Positions 35,777-44,333 of a stretch of DNA of 64,000 bases are shown piece by piece. The stretch spans positions 3,718,501-3,782,500 of the forward strand of contig NZ_CP126080.1 in the NCBI RefSeq assembly GCF_030122805.1, in the 5' to 3' direction. The notes under the pieces were generated by a model, which saw only the letters and a list, made by a program, of their open reading frames with translations, did no database searches and was not told where the DNA came from. The translations under genes and the position numbers were made by a program. How positions within the stretch are numbered: the stretch's first letter is position 1; the number at the start of each line of letters is the position of its first letter. The stretch comes from Mesobacillus sp. AQ2. GTDB lineage: Bacteria > Bacillota > Bacilli > Bacillales > Cytobacillaceae.

Positions 35777-36340
35777 TTATTTTTCATATCCATCAATCAC
35801 GCGATCCAGCCTTCCTGTTGCCGGATCGATCACGAGACCATGAACAGGAACATCCTTAGGCATCAAGGGATGGTTTTTTACGATTTCGACACTGTGGGCA
35901 ACGCTGTCCTTTACATTGTCAAAACCGTGAAGCCATTCCTTCACATCGATACCCGAATAGTTTAATGTATTCAGCATATCATCGCTGACCCCGCGCTTTT
36001 TCATCTCTTCAATCACGATGTCGGGCTTCATCCCGCTCATACCGCAGTCATAATGGCCTATGATCGCAACTTCCTCAGCCTGAAGCTGATAAACAGCGAC
36101 AAGCAGGCTTCTCATGATACTTCCAAACGGATGCATGATGAGTGCGCCCGCGTTCTTGACGATTTTCACATCACCATTACGGATGTTCAATGCTCTTGGC
36201 AAAAGCTCGACAAGCCTTGTATCCATGCATGTTAATATGACCATTTTTTTGTTTGGAAATTTGGTAGTCGTAAACTCTTCATATTTCTTTTCAGCTACAA
36301 ATTGTTCATTAAAATGAAGGATTTCCTCAAGCATTTTCAT
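35777..36340 (-). CDS. ytiB: Beta-class carbonic anhydrase YtiB
   Basis: 187 residues. Zinc ligands Cys in CMDTRL (near 39) and the later HYDCGMSG (His and Cys near 98-101) mark a type II beta-carbonic anhydrase. It interconverts CO2 and bicarbonate. GGAG is 8 nt before the ATG. The gamma-class relative ytoA lies 15 kb away. Confidence 0.93.
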   Translation of the reverse strand: MKMLEEILHFNEQFVAEKKYEEFTTTKFPNKKMVILTCMDTRLVELLPRALNIRNGDVKIVKNAGALIMHPFGSIMRSLLVAVYQLQAEEVAIIGHYDCGMSGMKPDIVIEEMKKRGVSDDMLNTLNYSGIDVKEWLHGFDNVKDSVAHSVEIVKNHPLMPKDVPVHGLVIDPATGRLDRVIDGYEK

Positions 36341-36450
36341 CTTCTCTACTCCTTTTTAACATGTTCTCTTAAATAGAATACCGCAAATAATGGCTGAGCC
36401 AAAATGTTTTACTTGATTTTGAATCAATCCTTTTGTATGATACAGAAGGT

Positions 36451-36471
36451 AAATCGTAACGATTACGAATT
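36451..36471 (+). promoter_or_regulatory. Zur box 1 upstream of the zinc-binding lipoprotein
   Basis: AAATCGTAACGATTACGAAT matches the Bacillus Zur operator AAATCGTAATNATTACGATTT with few mismatches. It lies about 95 bp before the start codon. Confidence 0.8.
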
Positions 36472-36526
36472 AATATTTTTTACAGCTGTCTAGAAAACTA
36501 AAATGAATTTCACCAGTATACTTTAT

Positions 36527-36547
36527 AAATCGTAATGAATACGTTTT
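36527..36547 (+). promoter_or_regulatory. Zur box 2 upstream of the zinc-binding lipoprotein
   Basis: AAATCGTAATGAATACGTTT, a second Zur operator, just downstream of a TATACT hexamer at about 36517. Two boxes imply tight repression when zinc is adequate. Confidence 0.75.
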
Positions 36548-36564
36548 AAACCAGGGAGGCCAAT

Positions 36565-37530
36565 ATGAAAAAATACGCTTTAATACTATCTTTAATTTTT
36601 ACAATTGCAGCTTTACTGAGCGGATGCGGGCAAGGTGAAACTTCTAATAAGGAAAAGGATGAAAACCTTTTGCAGGTATACACAACCGTCTATCCGCTTC
36701 AGTATTTCACACAGCAAATCGGCGGTGAGTTTGTTGATGTAAAAACAATCTACCCGCCGGGAGCAGATGAACATACATTTGAACCTTCTCAAAAAGATAT
36801 GATGGCACTGGCTGATGCAGATTTATTTTTCTATATCGGCCTGGGTCTTGAAGGATTCGTTGATAAAGCCGGGAAAACTTTGAAGAATGAGGATGTTAAA
36901 ATGGTTCCCGTCGGAGATTCGCTGCACATTGGTGAAGAAGGCTCTGGAGAGCAGGAAGATCACGGCGAAGATGAACATGCAGATGGTGCCGGCCATGCAC
37001 ACGGAGACATTGACCCGCACGTCTGGCTGGATCCAATCTATGCAAACGAACTTGCTCTTACTATCAAAGACCAGTTAGTTGAACAAATGCCTGAACAGAA
37101 AGATACTTTTGAGAAAAATTATTCTGAGCTTGCTGCCCAATTAAAGGGTCTGGACAAGGAATTTACAGAGGTAATCGGGACTGCAAAGCGCAAGGAAATC
37201 ATCGTAGCCCATGCTGCCTACAGCTATTGGGAAAAGCGATACGGCCTTGAGCAAATCAGTATTTCCGGCCTGTCGACGACTAATGAGCCGACCCAAAAAG
37301 AACTTCAAAAACTCATATCACATGCAAGGGATGAAAAAATAAAATATGTTTTGAACGAACAGAATTTCAACTCCAAACTGGCAAAAATGGTCCAGGAAGA
37401 AATTAACGGTAAGCCACTTTCACTCCACAACCTTTCTGTTTTGACAGATGAAGACATAAAAAACAAAGAAACATACTTCACGTTGATGGAAAAGAACCTT
37501 TCCACTCTAGAAAAAGCACTGAATGAATAA
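36565..37530 (+). CDS. znuA: Zinc-binding ABC transporter lipoprotein (ZnuA/AdcA type)
   Basis: 321 residues. Signal with lipobox LSGC (Cys21), the cluster A-I metal-binding fold, and a histidine/acidic loop between residues 130 and 155 (EDHGEDEHADGAGHAHG) ahead of DPHVWLDP, typical of zinc rather than manganese binders. AGGGAGG precedes the ATG. Two Zur boxes upstream support zinc. No permease or ATPase genes are adjacent, so it must work with a system elsewhere. Confidence 0.92.
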   Translation: MKKYALILSLIFTIAALLSGCGQGETSNKEKDENLLQVYTTVYPLQYFTQQIGGEFVDVKTIYPPGADEHTFEPSQKDMMALADADLFFYIGLGLEGFVDKAGKTLKNEDVKMVPVGDSLHIGEEGSGEQEDHGEDEHADGAGHAHGDIDPHVWLDPIYANELALTIKDQLVEQMPEQKDTFEKNYSELAAQLKGLDKEFTEVIGTAKRKEIIVAHAAYSYWEKRYGLEQISISGLSTTNEPTQKELQKLISHARDEKIKYVLNEQNFNSKLAKMVQEEINGKPLSLHNLSVLTDEDIKNKETYFTLMEKNLSTLEKALNE

Positions 37531-37539
37531 ATGTGTATG

Positions 37540-37556
37540 CCTCCCAATTTGGGAGG
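37540..37556 (+). terminator. Terminator of znuA
   Basis: CCTCCCAATTTGGGAGG palindrome followed by eight T. The 225 bp from here to the next gene hold only a weak hairpin near 37670-37705 and the following promoter. Confidence 0.85.
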
Positions 37557-37781
37557 TTTTTTTTATAGGATTCCACCTACATATTTTCCCGTAAAGTGAC
37601 TCCTTCTGTTTCCCGGCTTCATCTATTTTTGGAGCCTGTTCATGCAGAATAAAAGATATTTGCGTCAAAAAAAGACCAGGGAACAAACCTGATCCTTTTT
37701 ACCTAAAATTAGTTTGAATGAGTTATACCCTCACGCTGCAAGCTAAAGGTGTATCAATCAAAAAGGAGTGGTACCCCTATG

Positions 37782-37934
37782 GCAAAAGACGTATTGTGCG
37801 AAGTCAATAACTGTCAATATTGGGAGCATGGCAACCTTTGCAATGCCGATAAAATCTATGTAGTCAGCCATTCCGGCGAGACAGCCGACAATAGCCGGGA
37901 AACCGACTGCAAGACGTTTGAAGCGTTAAGTTAA
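37782..37934 (+). CDS. DUF1540 cysteine-rich small protein
   Basis: 50 residues: MAKDVLCEVNNCQYWEHGNLC, then a second cysteine-bearing end (ETDCKTF). Four cysteines with CX4C and later CX26C-type spacing fit the metal-binding DUF1540 domain. AAAGGAGTG lies upstream of the ATG. Role unknown; a weak hairpin (37943-37966) follows. Confidence 0.8.
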   Translation, partial: AKDVLCEVNNCQYWEHGNLCNADKIYVVSHSGETADNSRETDCKTFEALS

Positions 37935-37942
37935 TTAATCCA

Positions 37943-37966
37943 GGATCGGGTTTGCTCCCGGTCCTA
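37943..37966 (+). terminator. Terminator-like hairpin after the DUF1540 gene
   Basis: AGGATCGGG-TTTGCT-CCCGGTCCT with one wobble, then ATTAAAG; the T-run is poor. Confidence 0.5.
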
Positions 37967-38105
37967 TTAAAGCCTTTAGTAAACAAAGAATCAATCTCAT
38001 AATCCGGTTTATCTAATATGCTTACCTCAGGCTTGAATCCAACACTATTTTTTATTTAGACACCTCCCTCTAACTTCACAGCCCCCTGCTGCCGTTTAAA
38101 AACAA

Positions 38106-39743
38106 TCAAATCCTTTGTCCTCTGCCCAGACTTTCTAATTCTATATGAATCCTTTCTGGATTAATCCGATCAAATAAAGGCTCTACAGCAGTTAGACTAC
38201 GAGCTGTGATTGTCTGCGGTTTCCAGTATTCTTCTGTAAAAGACAGCATGTGTTTTACCTTTTCACTAGAAAAAGGCAAGAAAGGTGTCAGGATATTGGC
38301 CAGATTCCCTATGATATAGACACAGTCTGCCAGAGTCTGTTTGCATTCTTCTACATTTTCATGGACCTGTCTCCAGGGCTGCTGCTGGTCAAAGTATTTA
38401 TTCGAATATCTGACCAAATCAAATACTGTTTCCAATGCCTGTTTAAACCTTGTCTCCTCAATACTTCGGCCTGTGTCTTCATATAGTCTGGCAACTCGAT
38501 CCACTATTTCTTTGCTAATTCTTTTTTCCGGAATGATGCCATCAAATGATTTCTGGATGAACTTCAAGGTCCGGTTCACAAGGTTTCCATATGCACCAAG
38601 CAATTCACTATTATGACTATAGATAAATTCCTTCCACGAGAAATCCGCATCCCGATTTTCGGGGGCGTTAATCGTCAGAAAATATCTGATAGAATCAGGA
38701 TCATACCTCTCTAAAATATCAGGGACCCAGACAGCCCAATTTCTGCTGGTCGACAATTTTCTTTTTTCCAATGTGAGATATTCATTCGAAACAATGTGAG
38801 TTGGCAATGGATCTTTTCCTAACCCGGCTAGGATCGCAGGCCAAATGATGGAATGGAAAGGGATATTGTCTTTGCCGTGTACATAATAAGATTCAGTCCC
38901 ATAACTCCAAAAAATCTGGTCATCCCCATTTGTTTCTTTTGCCCATAATTTACTGGCGGTATAGTAACCAGAAACAGCCTCGATCCACACATAGATTTTC
39001 TTTTGCTCATACCCCTTTATCGGCACACTTACCCCATGGTCTAAATCACGTGATACGGCCCGATCCTGAAGACCCTCATTCAGATATCTCCTGGTCAGAG
39101 AGATGGCATTATCACGCCAGTCCCCATTGCTTTCTGCTTCAGCAACATAGTGTTCCAGAGTCTTTTGAAAGGCTCTTAAGGCAAAATAAAAGTGTTCCGT
39201 TTTTCTCACCGTTGGCGGCTGACCGCAGATTTTGCATCGTCTATCCAGCAAATCCAGAGGTTCCAATACACTTGAACAGGCGTCGCATTGATCACCCCGT
39301 GCATTCGCTCCGCAGATTGGGCATAGACCCTCTACATATCGGTCAGGCAAAAACTGTTTATCATGCTCGCAATACAATTGATCAATTTCTTTCTTGTAAA
39401 TGAATCCTTTCTCCAACAACTCCAAAAAGATGGCTTGAACAATTTGATGATGATGTTCTGTATCAGTCCTCGTATACAGGTCATAAGAGAACCCCAGACG
39501 AGAAAAACAATCAACGAATTCGTTATGATGGTAATCCGCTATCTCTTTTGCCGTAACTTCCTCCTGTTTCGCTCTGATCGTAATAGGTGTACCATTGCAG
39601 TCGCTGCCAGAAACATATAGAACTTTTTCTCCTTTTAACCGGTAATACCTTGCTAAAATATCCCCCGGCAACAGACTGGAAATATGCCCGAGATGCAAGG
39701 ATCCATTAACATAAGCCCATGCTCCTCCAATAAAAATGCTCAT
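38106..39743 (-). CDS. metS: Second-type methionyl-tRNA synthetase (MetRS2)
   Basis: 545 residues. HIGH-class motif HLGH at 17-20; zinc-knuckle region with two CXXC pairs (CPICGA, CDAC, CKIC; about residues 139-180); the KMSKS loop reads KLSTS (near 330), the archaeal/eukaryotic-like form. There is no C-terminal tRNA-binding (EMAP) domain, unlike the main Bacillus MetRS. This type is known in some Bacillus and streptococci as a second enzyme that resists MetRS inhibitors. It has a private Met T-box leader and AAGGAGG before the ATG. It lies outside the usual metS context, suggesting transfer. Confidence 0.9.
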   Translation of the reverse strand: MSIFIGGAWAYVNGSLHLGHISSLLPGDILARYYRLKGEKVLYVSGSDCNGTPITIRAKQEEVTAKEIADYHHNEFVDCFSRLGFSYDLYTRTDTEHHHQIVQAIFLELLEKGFIYKKEIDQLYCEHDKQFLPDRYVEGLCPICGANARGDQCDACSSVLEPLDLLDRRCKICGQPPTVRKTEHFYFALRAFQKTLEHYVAEAESNGDWRDNAISLTRRYLNEGLQDRAVSRDLDHGVSVPIKGYEQKKIYVWIEAVSGYYTASKLWAKETNGDDQIFWSYGTESYYVHGKDNIPFHSIIWPAILAGLGKDPLPTHIVSNEYLTLEKRKLSTSRNWAVWVPDILERYDPDSIRYFLTINAPENRDADFSWKEFIYSHNSELLGAYGNLVNRTLKFIQKSFDGIIPEKRISKEIVDRVARLYEDTGRSIEETRFKQALETVFDLVRYSNKYFDQQQPWRQVHENVEECKQTLADCVYIIGNLANILTPFLPFSSEKVKHMLSFTEEYWKPQTITARSLTAVEPLFDRINPERIHIELESLGRGQRI

Positions 39744-39766
39744 TTAATATGACCTCCTTAGAAGAA

Positions 39767-40055
39767 TAAAAAAACCCCGCCCTTAACCGTAAAAGTTAAG
39801 GACGAGGTTTGGATTCCCCGTGATACCACCTTATTTCGCAAATAGCTTACACTATTTGCCTCACCAAGTACGGAGCATGGAATGCCTGCTCTTATACTGT
39901 GACATTGATAACGAGTGCCAACTCTCGCCGTTACCTACTTATGCCTGCAGCATGTTCAGGACGGAGCTCAGAGACCATTTTTCAAGTGTCTGTCTTTGCT
40001 TCTTTTCAGCTTCCGAAGCTCTCTGGTAAAAAACAGGGGCACCCTACTTTTTCTC
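39767..40055 (-). promoter_or_regulatory. T-box leader, methionine-specific
   Basis: On the minus strand the T-box sequence AAGGTGGTATCACGG lies at 39833-39817 and is followed by a terminator (CCTCGTCCTTAAC with GTTAAGGGCGGGG, then seven T, 39809-39767). Stem I starts near 40040 with AGAGAGC-type sequence; the specifier is read as ATG (39978-39976) ahead of a GTCTCTGAGC segment. Uncharged tRNA-Met would stabilise the antiterminator and switch on the MetRS2 gene. Confidence 0.9.
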
Positions 40056-40161
40056 TTCATTGCTTTTAAAAATTTATTAATCTGATTTTATTCAGAAATT
40101 TCCAGGAAGTCAATAAAATTCTGCCATTTTATTCCGATGTAAAAAAGATTTTAAATATACC

Positions 40162-40188
40162 AAAACCTTTTATAATCTCACACGTCTA
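40162..40188 (+). promoter_or_regulatory. ECF-type promoter of the sigma/anti-sigma pair
   Basis: AAAACC (40162-40167) and CGTCTA (40183-40188) with 15 bp between match the (TG)AAAC / CGTC pattern of Bacillus ECF promoters. It lies 34 bp before the sigma gene, suggesting autoregulation. Confidence 0.6.
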
Positions 40189-40221
40189 AGTATTGAGTTC
40201 ATTAGCAGGGAGAGAATTTAT

Positions 40222-40749
40222 ATGGCTGACTACAGGGATGAAGATATAAATGAATGGTACGATCTTTATCATCAAACAATTTTCAAATTTATTTTCATGC
40301 TCACCAAAGACTATCAGCAGGCTGAGGATTTAACCCAGGAAACTTTTTTCAAGGCATATAAGTATTATCATAATTTCAATCGTGATTCTAGTGAAAAGAC
40401 TTGGTTATTCAGTATTGCTCATAACACAACTGTTGATTACTTAAGAAAGCAAAAACCAATTCGTTTTATAAAAGAGTTGTTTCAACCTCAAGTTGACATA
40501 AAACTATTGCCAGAGAATGTAGTACAGCTTAAAGAAAGTTCTAAGGAAATATACGAAGCATTAAGTGCACTTAAACAATCACACCGAGAAGTAATCATCC
40601 TTAGAAAAATAAAGGGTTTTTCAATTACTGAAACAGCGGAAATATTGAATTGTTCGGAAAGTAAAGTAAAATCCACCTTGCATCGTGGGATGTTAGCTTT
40701 GGAAAAAAGATTGATAAAGGAGTCGTGGTTAAATGAACATACAAAGTGA
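40222..40749 (+). CDS. ECF-type RNA polymerase sigma factor
   Basis: 175 residues. Region 2 (about 15-80: LYHQTIFKFIFMLTKDYQQAEDLTQETFFKAY) with the conserved DLTQETF and TWLFSIAHN; region 4 (about 115-170) with the HTH ITETAEILNCSESKVKSTLHRG. No region 1.1 or 3, so ECF class. AGGGAGAG lies before the ATG. It overlaps the next gene, its probable anti-sigma factor. The stimulus is unknown; lower GC than neighbours suggests acquisition. Confidence 0.92.
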   Translation: MADYRDEDINEWYDLYHQTIFKFIFMLTKDYQQAEDLTQETFFKAYKYYHNFNRDSSEKTWLFSIAHNTTVDYLRKQKPIRFIKELFQPQVDIKLLPENVVQLKESSKEIYEALSALKQSHREVIILRKIKGFSITETAEILNCSESKVKSTLHRGMLALEKRLIKESWLNEHTK

Positions 40750-41488
40750 ATTGAACACTTTTAATCGTGCTCTTCAGAAAGTAGAATATGATTTGGAATG
40801 GAGTCAGGATCAAGCCAATTCAGTCAGGAGAAAACTGGAGAGGCAAATTTATAAAGAAAAGGTCAAATCTCGAATTTTTAAAATTTCTGGTTACGCATCA
40901 ACCATAAGTATAACTTTTTCTCTACTGTTTTTGCTCATTATTCAATTGGGGAATGAAGATTCATTTGTCTCTGGAATGCTATCAAATAAAGAAAAGCTGT
41001 ATACAATGGAAGTGATCAACGGAAAAGAGACACCGGTTTTAACCGAAAAAGGAATGGAATATGTCGTTTATCCAATGGATGCCTACAAGGAGATCAATAC
41101 AATCTCAGGAGAACCACTTCTTGCAGTATCTGTTGAAAAAATAGGCAGTAAAGAACAAATATTTACACAGGCTTTTTACCCGACTTCAGAAGGAAGGTTT
41201 ATTTCAGTACATTATACAAAGAATGAAACGGGATCAGTTGAAGAAATGAGTAGGCATTTCTTTCCCGAACATCCCCTATACGGAACAAAAGTCACTGAAA
41301 TAAACGTTTCAGGTCAACGCGCATTTCTACATGAACCGACAACAGAGTATGGCTCAACTGCGTTATATATCGTAACCAAAAATTATGTATACTATATGAC
41401 TAATGATGGGTTGTTGGATAAAAAGCAGGGTGATTCAGAGGAGTTAATACGACTTGCCAATTTATTTAACTTTGAAGCTGAGAGATAA
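40733..41488 (+). CDS. Probable anti-sigma factor, membrane protein
   Basis: 251 residues. A cytoplasmic, basic N-terminal part (1-48), one membrane helix (about 50-72, GYASTISITFSLLFLLIIQLG) and an extracytoplasmic domain (75-251) without a recognised family. The topology and 16-bp overlap with the ECF sigma gene are typical of sigma/anti-sigma operons. There is no zinc-binding HXXXCXXC motif, so it is not a ZAS-type anti-sigma. Confidence 0.75.
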   Translation: MNIQSELNTFNRALQKVEYDLEWSQDQANSVRRKLERQIYKEKVKSRIFKISGYASTISITFSLLFLLIIQLGNEDSFVSGMLSNKEKLYTMEVINGKETPVLTEKGMEYVVYPMDAYKEINTISGEPLLAVSVEKIGSKEQIFTQAFYPTSEGRFISVHYTKNETGSVEEMSRHFFPEHPLYGTKVTEINVSGQRAFLHEPTTEYGSTALYIVTKNYVYYMTNDGLLDKKQGDSEELIRLANLFNFEAER

Positions 41489-41500
41489 AGCTTATAAAAA

Positions 41501-41536
41501 AACAACGCTTGGTACGTTAACATCCCCAAGCGTTGT
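41501..41536. terminator. Bidirectional terminator between anti-sigma gene and hmp
   Basis: AACAACGCTTGG and CCAAGCGTTGTT arms, with A runs at the left and T runs at the right, between convergent genes. Confidence 0.9.
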
Positions 41537-41567
41537 TTTTTTATTTTGAATATATTTATATAGCCAG

Positions 41568-42782
41568 TTAAGCCTCTAAGCTTGCCATTGGCCCGAAGAA
41601 TTCGAAGTGAATTCTGTCTTCTGTAACGCCAAGATCTTTTAATGCAGAGTTGACTGCTTTCATGAATGGTACTGGGCCGCAGAAATAGAAGTCTGATTGT
41701 TCAAGGTTCACATTTTCTTTTAGCCATTCTTTTGTAATATACCCTTCAACATCAAAGCTGTTGTTCTGGCGGTCTTCTTCTGTTGGCTGGTCGTAGAATA
41801 CTACTGAATTGACCTTTGCTTTGGCTGCGGTTGCTGCGACTTCCTCTTTAAGGGCATGCACTTTTCCATTCTGGGCTGCATGGATGAAAGTCACTTCTTT
41901 TTCCGGCTGCAGTTCTGCTACGGTGTTCAGCATGCTGACCATCGGAGTCAGGCCAACACCGCCGCTTAGCAGTACGACTGGAGTATCTTTTTCTGTATCA
42001 AGGAAGAAGTCGCCTGCTGGTGCACTAATTTGCAGAACTTCGCCTTCTTCTACGCTGTTGTGCAGGTAGTTCGATACTTTGCCATCCGGAGTTTCCATGC
42101 CAGCTTCTTTTTTCACGCTGATACGGTAATAATCTTTTCCAGGAGCATCTGATAGGCTGTACTGGCGGATATGTGTGAACTCTTCGCCTTCGATTTCTAG
42201 CTTGATGCTGATATACTGCCCTGGCTTAAATGCAGCGATTGCCTTCCCATCGACCGGCTTCAAGTAGAAAGAAGTGATGACATCACTTTCCTCGACTCTT
42301 TTCGCAACAATAAATGGACGGAAGTCCTTCCAGCCGCCTCTTTGGTTCGCAGCTTCATCATACATTTCCGCCTCCACAGAGATGAATGCGTCCGCGATTA
42401 CGCCATATGCTGCGGCCCACGCATTGATGATTTCATCTGTAGCCGCATCTCCAAGAACTTCCTTGATCGCAATCAGCAAGTGCTTTCCGACGATTGGATA
42501 ATGCTCAGGCAGGATGCCAAGGCTGCGGTGCTTATGCGCAATCTGGTTTACAACCGGAAGGATCGCTTCAAGATTATCGATGTATTTTGCAGCAGCATAG
42601 ACTGTTCCAGCCAGCGCTCTTTGCTGTCTGCCCTGCTTCTGGTTTGCATGGTTAAAAATGTTCAATAATTCTGGATGGTTTTCGAACATAGTTTTATAGA
42701 ATACTGTCGTGATTTGTTCTCCGTGCACTTCAAGTACTGGTACTGTTGATTTGATGATCTCAATCGTTTTCTGATCTAGCAT
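41568..42782 (-). CDS. hmp: Flavohaemoprotein (nitric oxide dioxygenase) Hmp
   Basis: 404 residues: globin domain (1-140, with the proximal-histidine region VNQIAHKHRSLGI near 82 and the distal part), an FAD/ferredoxin-reductase domain (150-260: RQYSLSDAPG, the RXYS FAD motif) and NAD-binding domain (265-404: LLSGGVGLTPM). It converts NO and O2 to nitrate. The ATG of MLDQKTIE lies 8 nt after GGGGAG. An Fnr box lies upstream; nrfHA and menaquinone genes make a nitrite/NO context. Confidence 0.96.
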   Translation of the reverse strand: MLDQKTIEIIKSTVPVLEVHGEQITTVFYKTMFENHPELLNIFNHANQKQGRQQRALAGTVYAAAKYIDNLEAILPVVNQIAHKHRSLGILPEHYPIVGKHLLIAIKEVLGDAATDEIINAWAAAYGVIADAFISVEAEMYDEAANQRGGWKDFRPFIVAKRVEESDVITSFYLKPVDGKAIAAFKPGQYISIKLEIEGEEFTHIRQYSLSDAPGKDYYRISVKKEAGMETPDGKVSNYLHNSVEEGEVLQISAPAGDFFLDTEKDTPVVLLSGGVGLTPMVSMLNTVAELQPEKEVTFIHAAQNGKVHALKEEVAATAAKAKVNSVVFYDQPTEEDRQNNSFDVEGYITKEWLKENVNLEQSDFYFCGPVPFMKAVNSALKDLGVTEDRIHFEFFGPMASLEA

Positions 42783-42843
42783 TTCAAACACTCCCCTATG
42801 TCAATATCTTCTCGTTGAGGCGTTTTACCTCATTCCCATAGTG

Positions 42844-42886
42844 ATTATAATAAATTATTTCAGCAGACTAAGTGATTCAAATCACA
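42844..42886 (-). promoter_or_regulatory. Fnr-dependent class II promoter of hmp
   Basis: TGTGATTTGAATCACT (minus, 42886-42871) is an Fnr palindrome, and TATAAT lies at 42849-42844. The box centre (42878.5) is 41.5 bp upstream of the transcription start predicted by that -10 (about 42837), exactly the class II spacing. Confidence 0.75.
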
Positions 42887-43032
42887 CTATCGTAAAATAG
42901 TTCTTTTGAATCAGCTTTTTTCATTGGGATTTGCTTCATTCCTAACGTAATTCATGAGTAAAATGAATCAATCACCAAATATGGATGATTAAGACCATTA
43001 AACTATACGAAAAAAGGACTTACGATAATTTT

Positions 43033-43140
43033 TATAGCGAGATTTTAATTTATATAGCGAAAATTTCATTTATATAGCGATTTTTTTATTATTATAGCGA
43101 GTTTTTCGTTTTTATAGCGACTTTTTCCTTTTTATAGCGA
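43033..43140. repeat. Six TATAGCGA motifs at exact 20-bp period
   Basis: TATAGCGA starts at 43033, 43053, 43073, 43093, 43113 and 43133, exactly 20 bp apart, separated by AT-rich variable bases (TTTTT, TTTAT). It lies 80 bp from menC in the gap with hmp, in which I see no gene (42887-43189). Confidence 0.95.
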
Positions 43141-43189
43141 ATTGGAAAAAAACACTCACTTTTTCCAATTTGACCTGACAAAAAAATAA

Positions 43190-43209
43190 AGCACTGCCAA
43201 AGCAGTGCT
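43190..43209 (-). terminator. Terminator of the men operon (after menC)
   Basis: AGCACTGC-CAA-GCAGTGCT; on the minus strand followed by TTTATTTTTTT. A second AATTGGAAAAA/TTTTTCCAATT hairpin lies at 43141-43171. Confidence 0.9.
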
Positions 43210-43220
43210 CTCCACATTTT

Positions 43221-44333
43221 CTAAAACTCAAACCGTTCTTCAAAAACAGTTACTTCCTTCATTCGTTTCCTGTTCAGTTCAAAACCGATACCAGGGTTCT
43301 CAGGCACCTGGATCATCCCGTTTTCCACTTTGATCTCCGGCTCTATGATATCTTCTTCCCAATAGCGGTCCGAACCGGAAATATCCCCTGGTATTGTGAA
43401 TCCTGGCAGTGAAGCGAGCGCAATATTATGGGCTCTTGAAATGCCGAATTCTATCATGCCGCCTGCCCAGACAGGAATGCCTTTTGAGCGGCAGTAGTCA
43501 TGAATTCTTTTTGCTTCGCCAATGCCGCCGACACGGCCGACTTTTATATTAATGACCCCGCAGCTGCCGAGTTCGACTGCTTTCCTAGCGTCATCGAAAG
43601 TGACGATGCTTTCATCCAGGCAGATGGGTGTCTTGATCTGGTTCTGAAGTTTGGCATGATCAATAATGTCATCAAAACCCAATGGCTGTTCGATCATCAG
43701 CAGGCTAAAATCATCAAGTGCTTTTAACCGGTTCGCATCCCTGAGAGAGTATGCCGAGTTTGCATCGGCCATCAGTGGCAGATCAGGAAACTGCTGACGA
43801 ATTCCCGAAATTAACTGGTAGTCAGTTTCGGGGCTTATTTTAATTTTCACGCGCTTGAAGCCTTGATCCAGATAGCTTTCGATTTGTTTCAGGACTTCAG
43901 ACAAATTTGGGTTCCCGACAACCACACCTGCAGGTATCTCTGACATCGTTCCGCCAATAAGTCTCGATAGCGGAATTTCCTCTTTCTTTGCCTGCAGATC
44001 CCAGAGTGCTGTTTCAAGGGCGGCCTTTGCCATATGATTCCTGCGCACGGAACTGAACAACCCGAAAGCTTCTTCAGGATGGCTGATCCCCTTTTTTTTC
44101 AAAAGAGGGATCAAAAAATCTTTAAGCACATGATATGAGGTTTGCACCGTTTCCTCCGTATACCAGGGTGATGAAAATGCTACCCCTTCGCCATATCCAG
44201 TGATGCCATTACGATCTTCCACTTCTACTATGATCGCTTCCCTGTCGGTCACGGAACCTAAATGAGTCATGAAAGGCTGCTTCAATGGCATTTTAATGAC
44301 CGATAAATGTACCGACTTAATCGCCATTTTCAT
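43221..44333 (-). CDS. menC: o-Succinylbenzoate synthase MenC
   Basis: About 370 residues of the enolase superfamily, MLE/OSBS branch. The catalytic lysines lie in KIKISP (near 163-166), metal ligands in ADANSAY (near 191), EQPLG (near 218) and DESI (near 243), and a lysine in INIKVGRVGG near 266. It dehydrates SHCHC to o-succinylbenzoate for menaquinone. The start could be either of two ATGs with GGAG upstream. Last gene of the operon, overlapping menE. Confidence 0.93.
   Translation of the reverse strand: MKMAIKSVHLSVIKMPLKQPFMTHLGSVTDREAIIVEVEDRNGITGYGEGVAFSSPWYTEETVQTSYHVLKDFLIPLLKKKGISHPEEAFGLFSSVRRNHMAKAALETALWDLQAKKEEIPLSRLIGGTMSEIPAGVVVGNPNLSEVLKQIESYLDQGFKRVKIKISPETDYQLISGIRQQFPDLPLMADANSAYSLRDANRLKALDDFSLLMIEQPLGFDDIIDHAKLQNQIKTPICLDESIVTFDDARKAVELGSCGVINIKVGRVGGIGEAKRIHDYCRSKGIPVWAGGMIEFGISRAHNIALASLPGFTIPGDISGSDRYWEEDIIEPEIKVENGMIQVPENPGIGFELNRKRMKEVTVFEERFEF

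Noticed and set aside
37665..37705. Terminator between znuA and the DUF1540 gene
   Set aside because: The arms GACCAGG and CCTGATC have mismatches, and a strong terminator already follows znuA.
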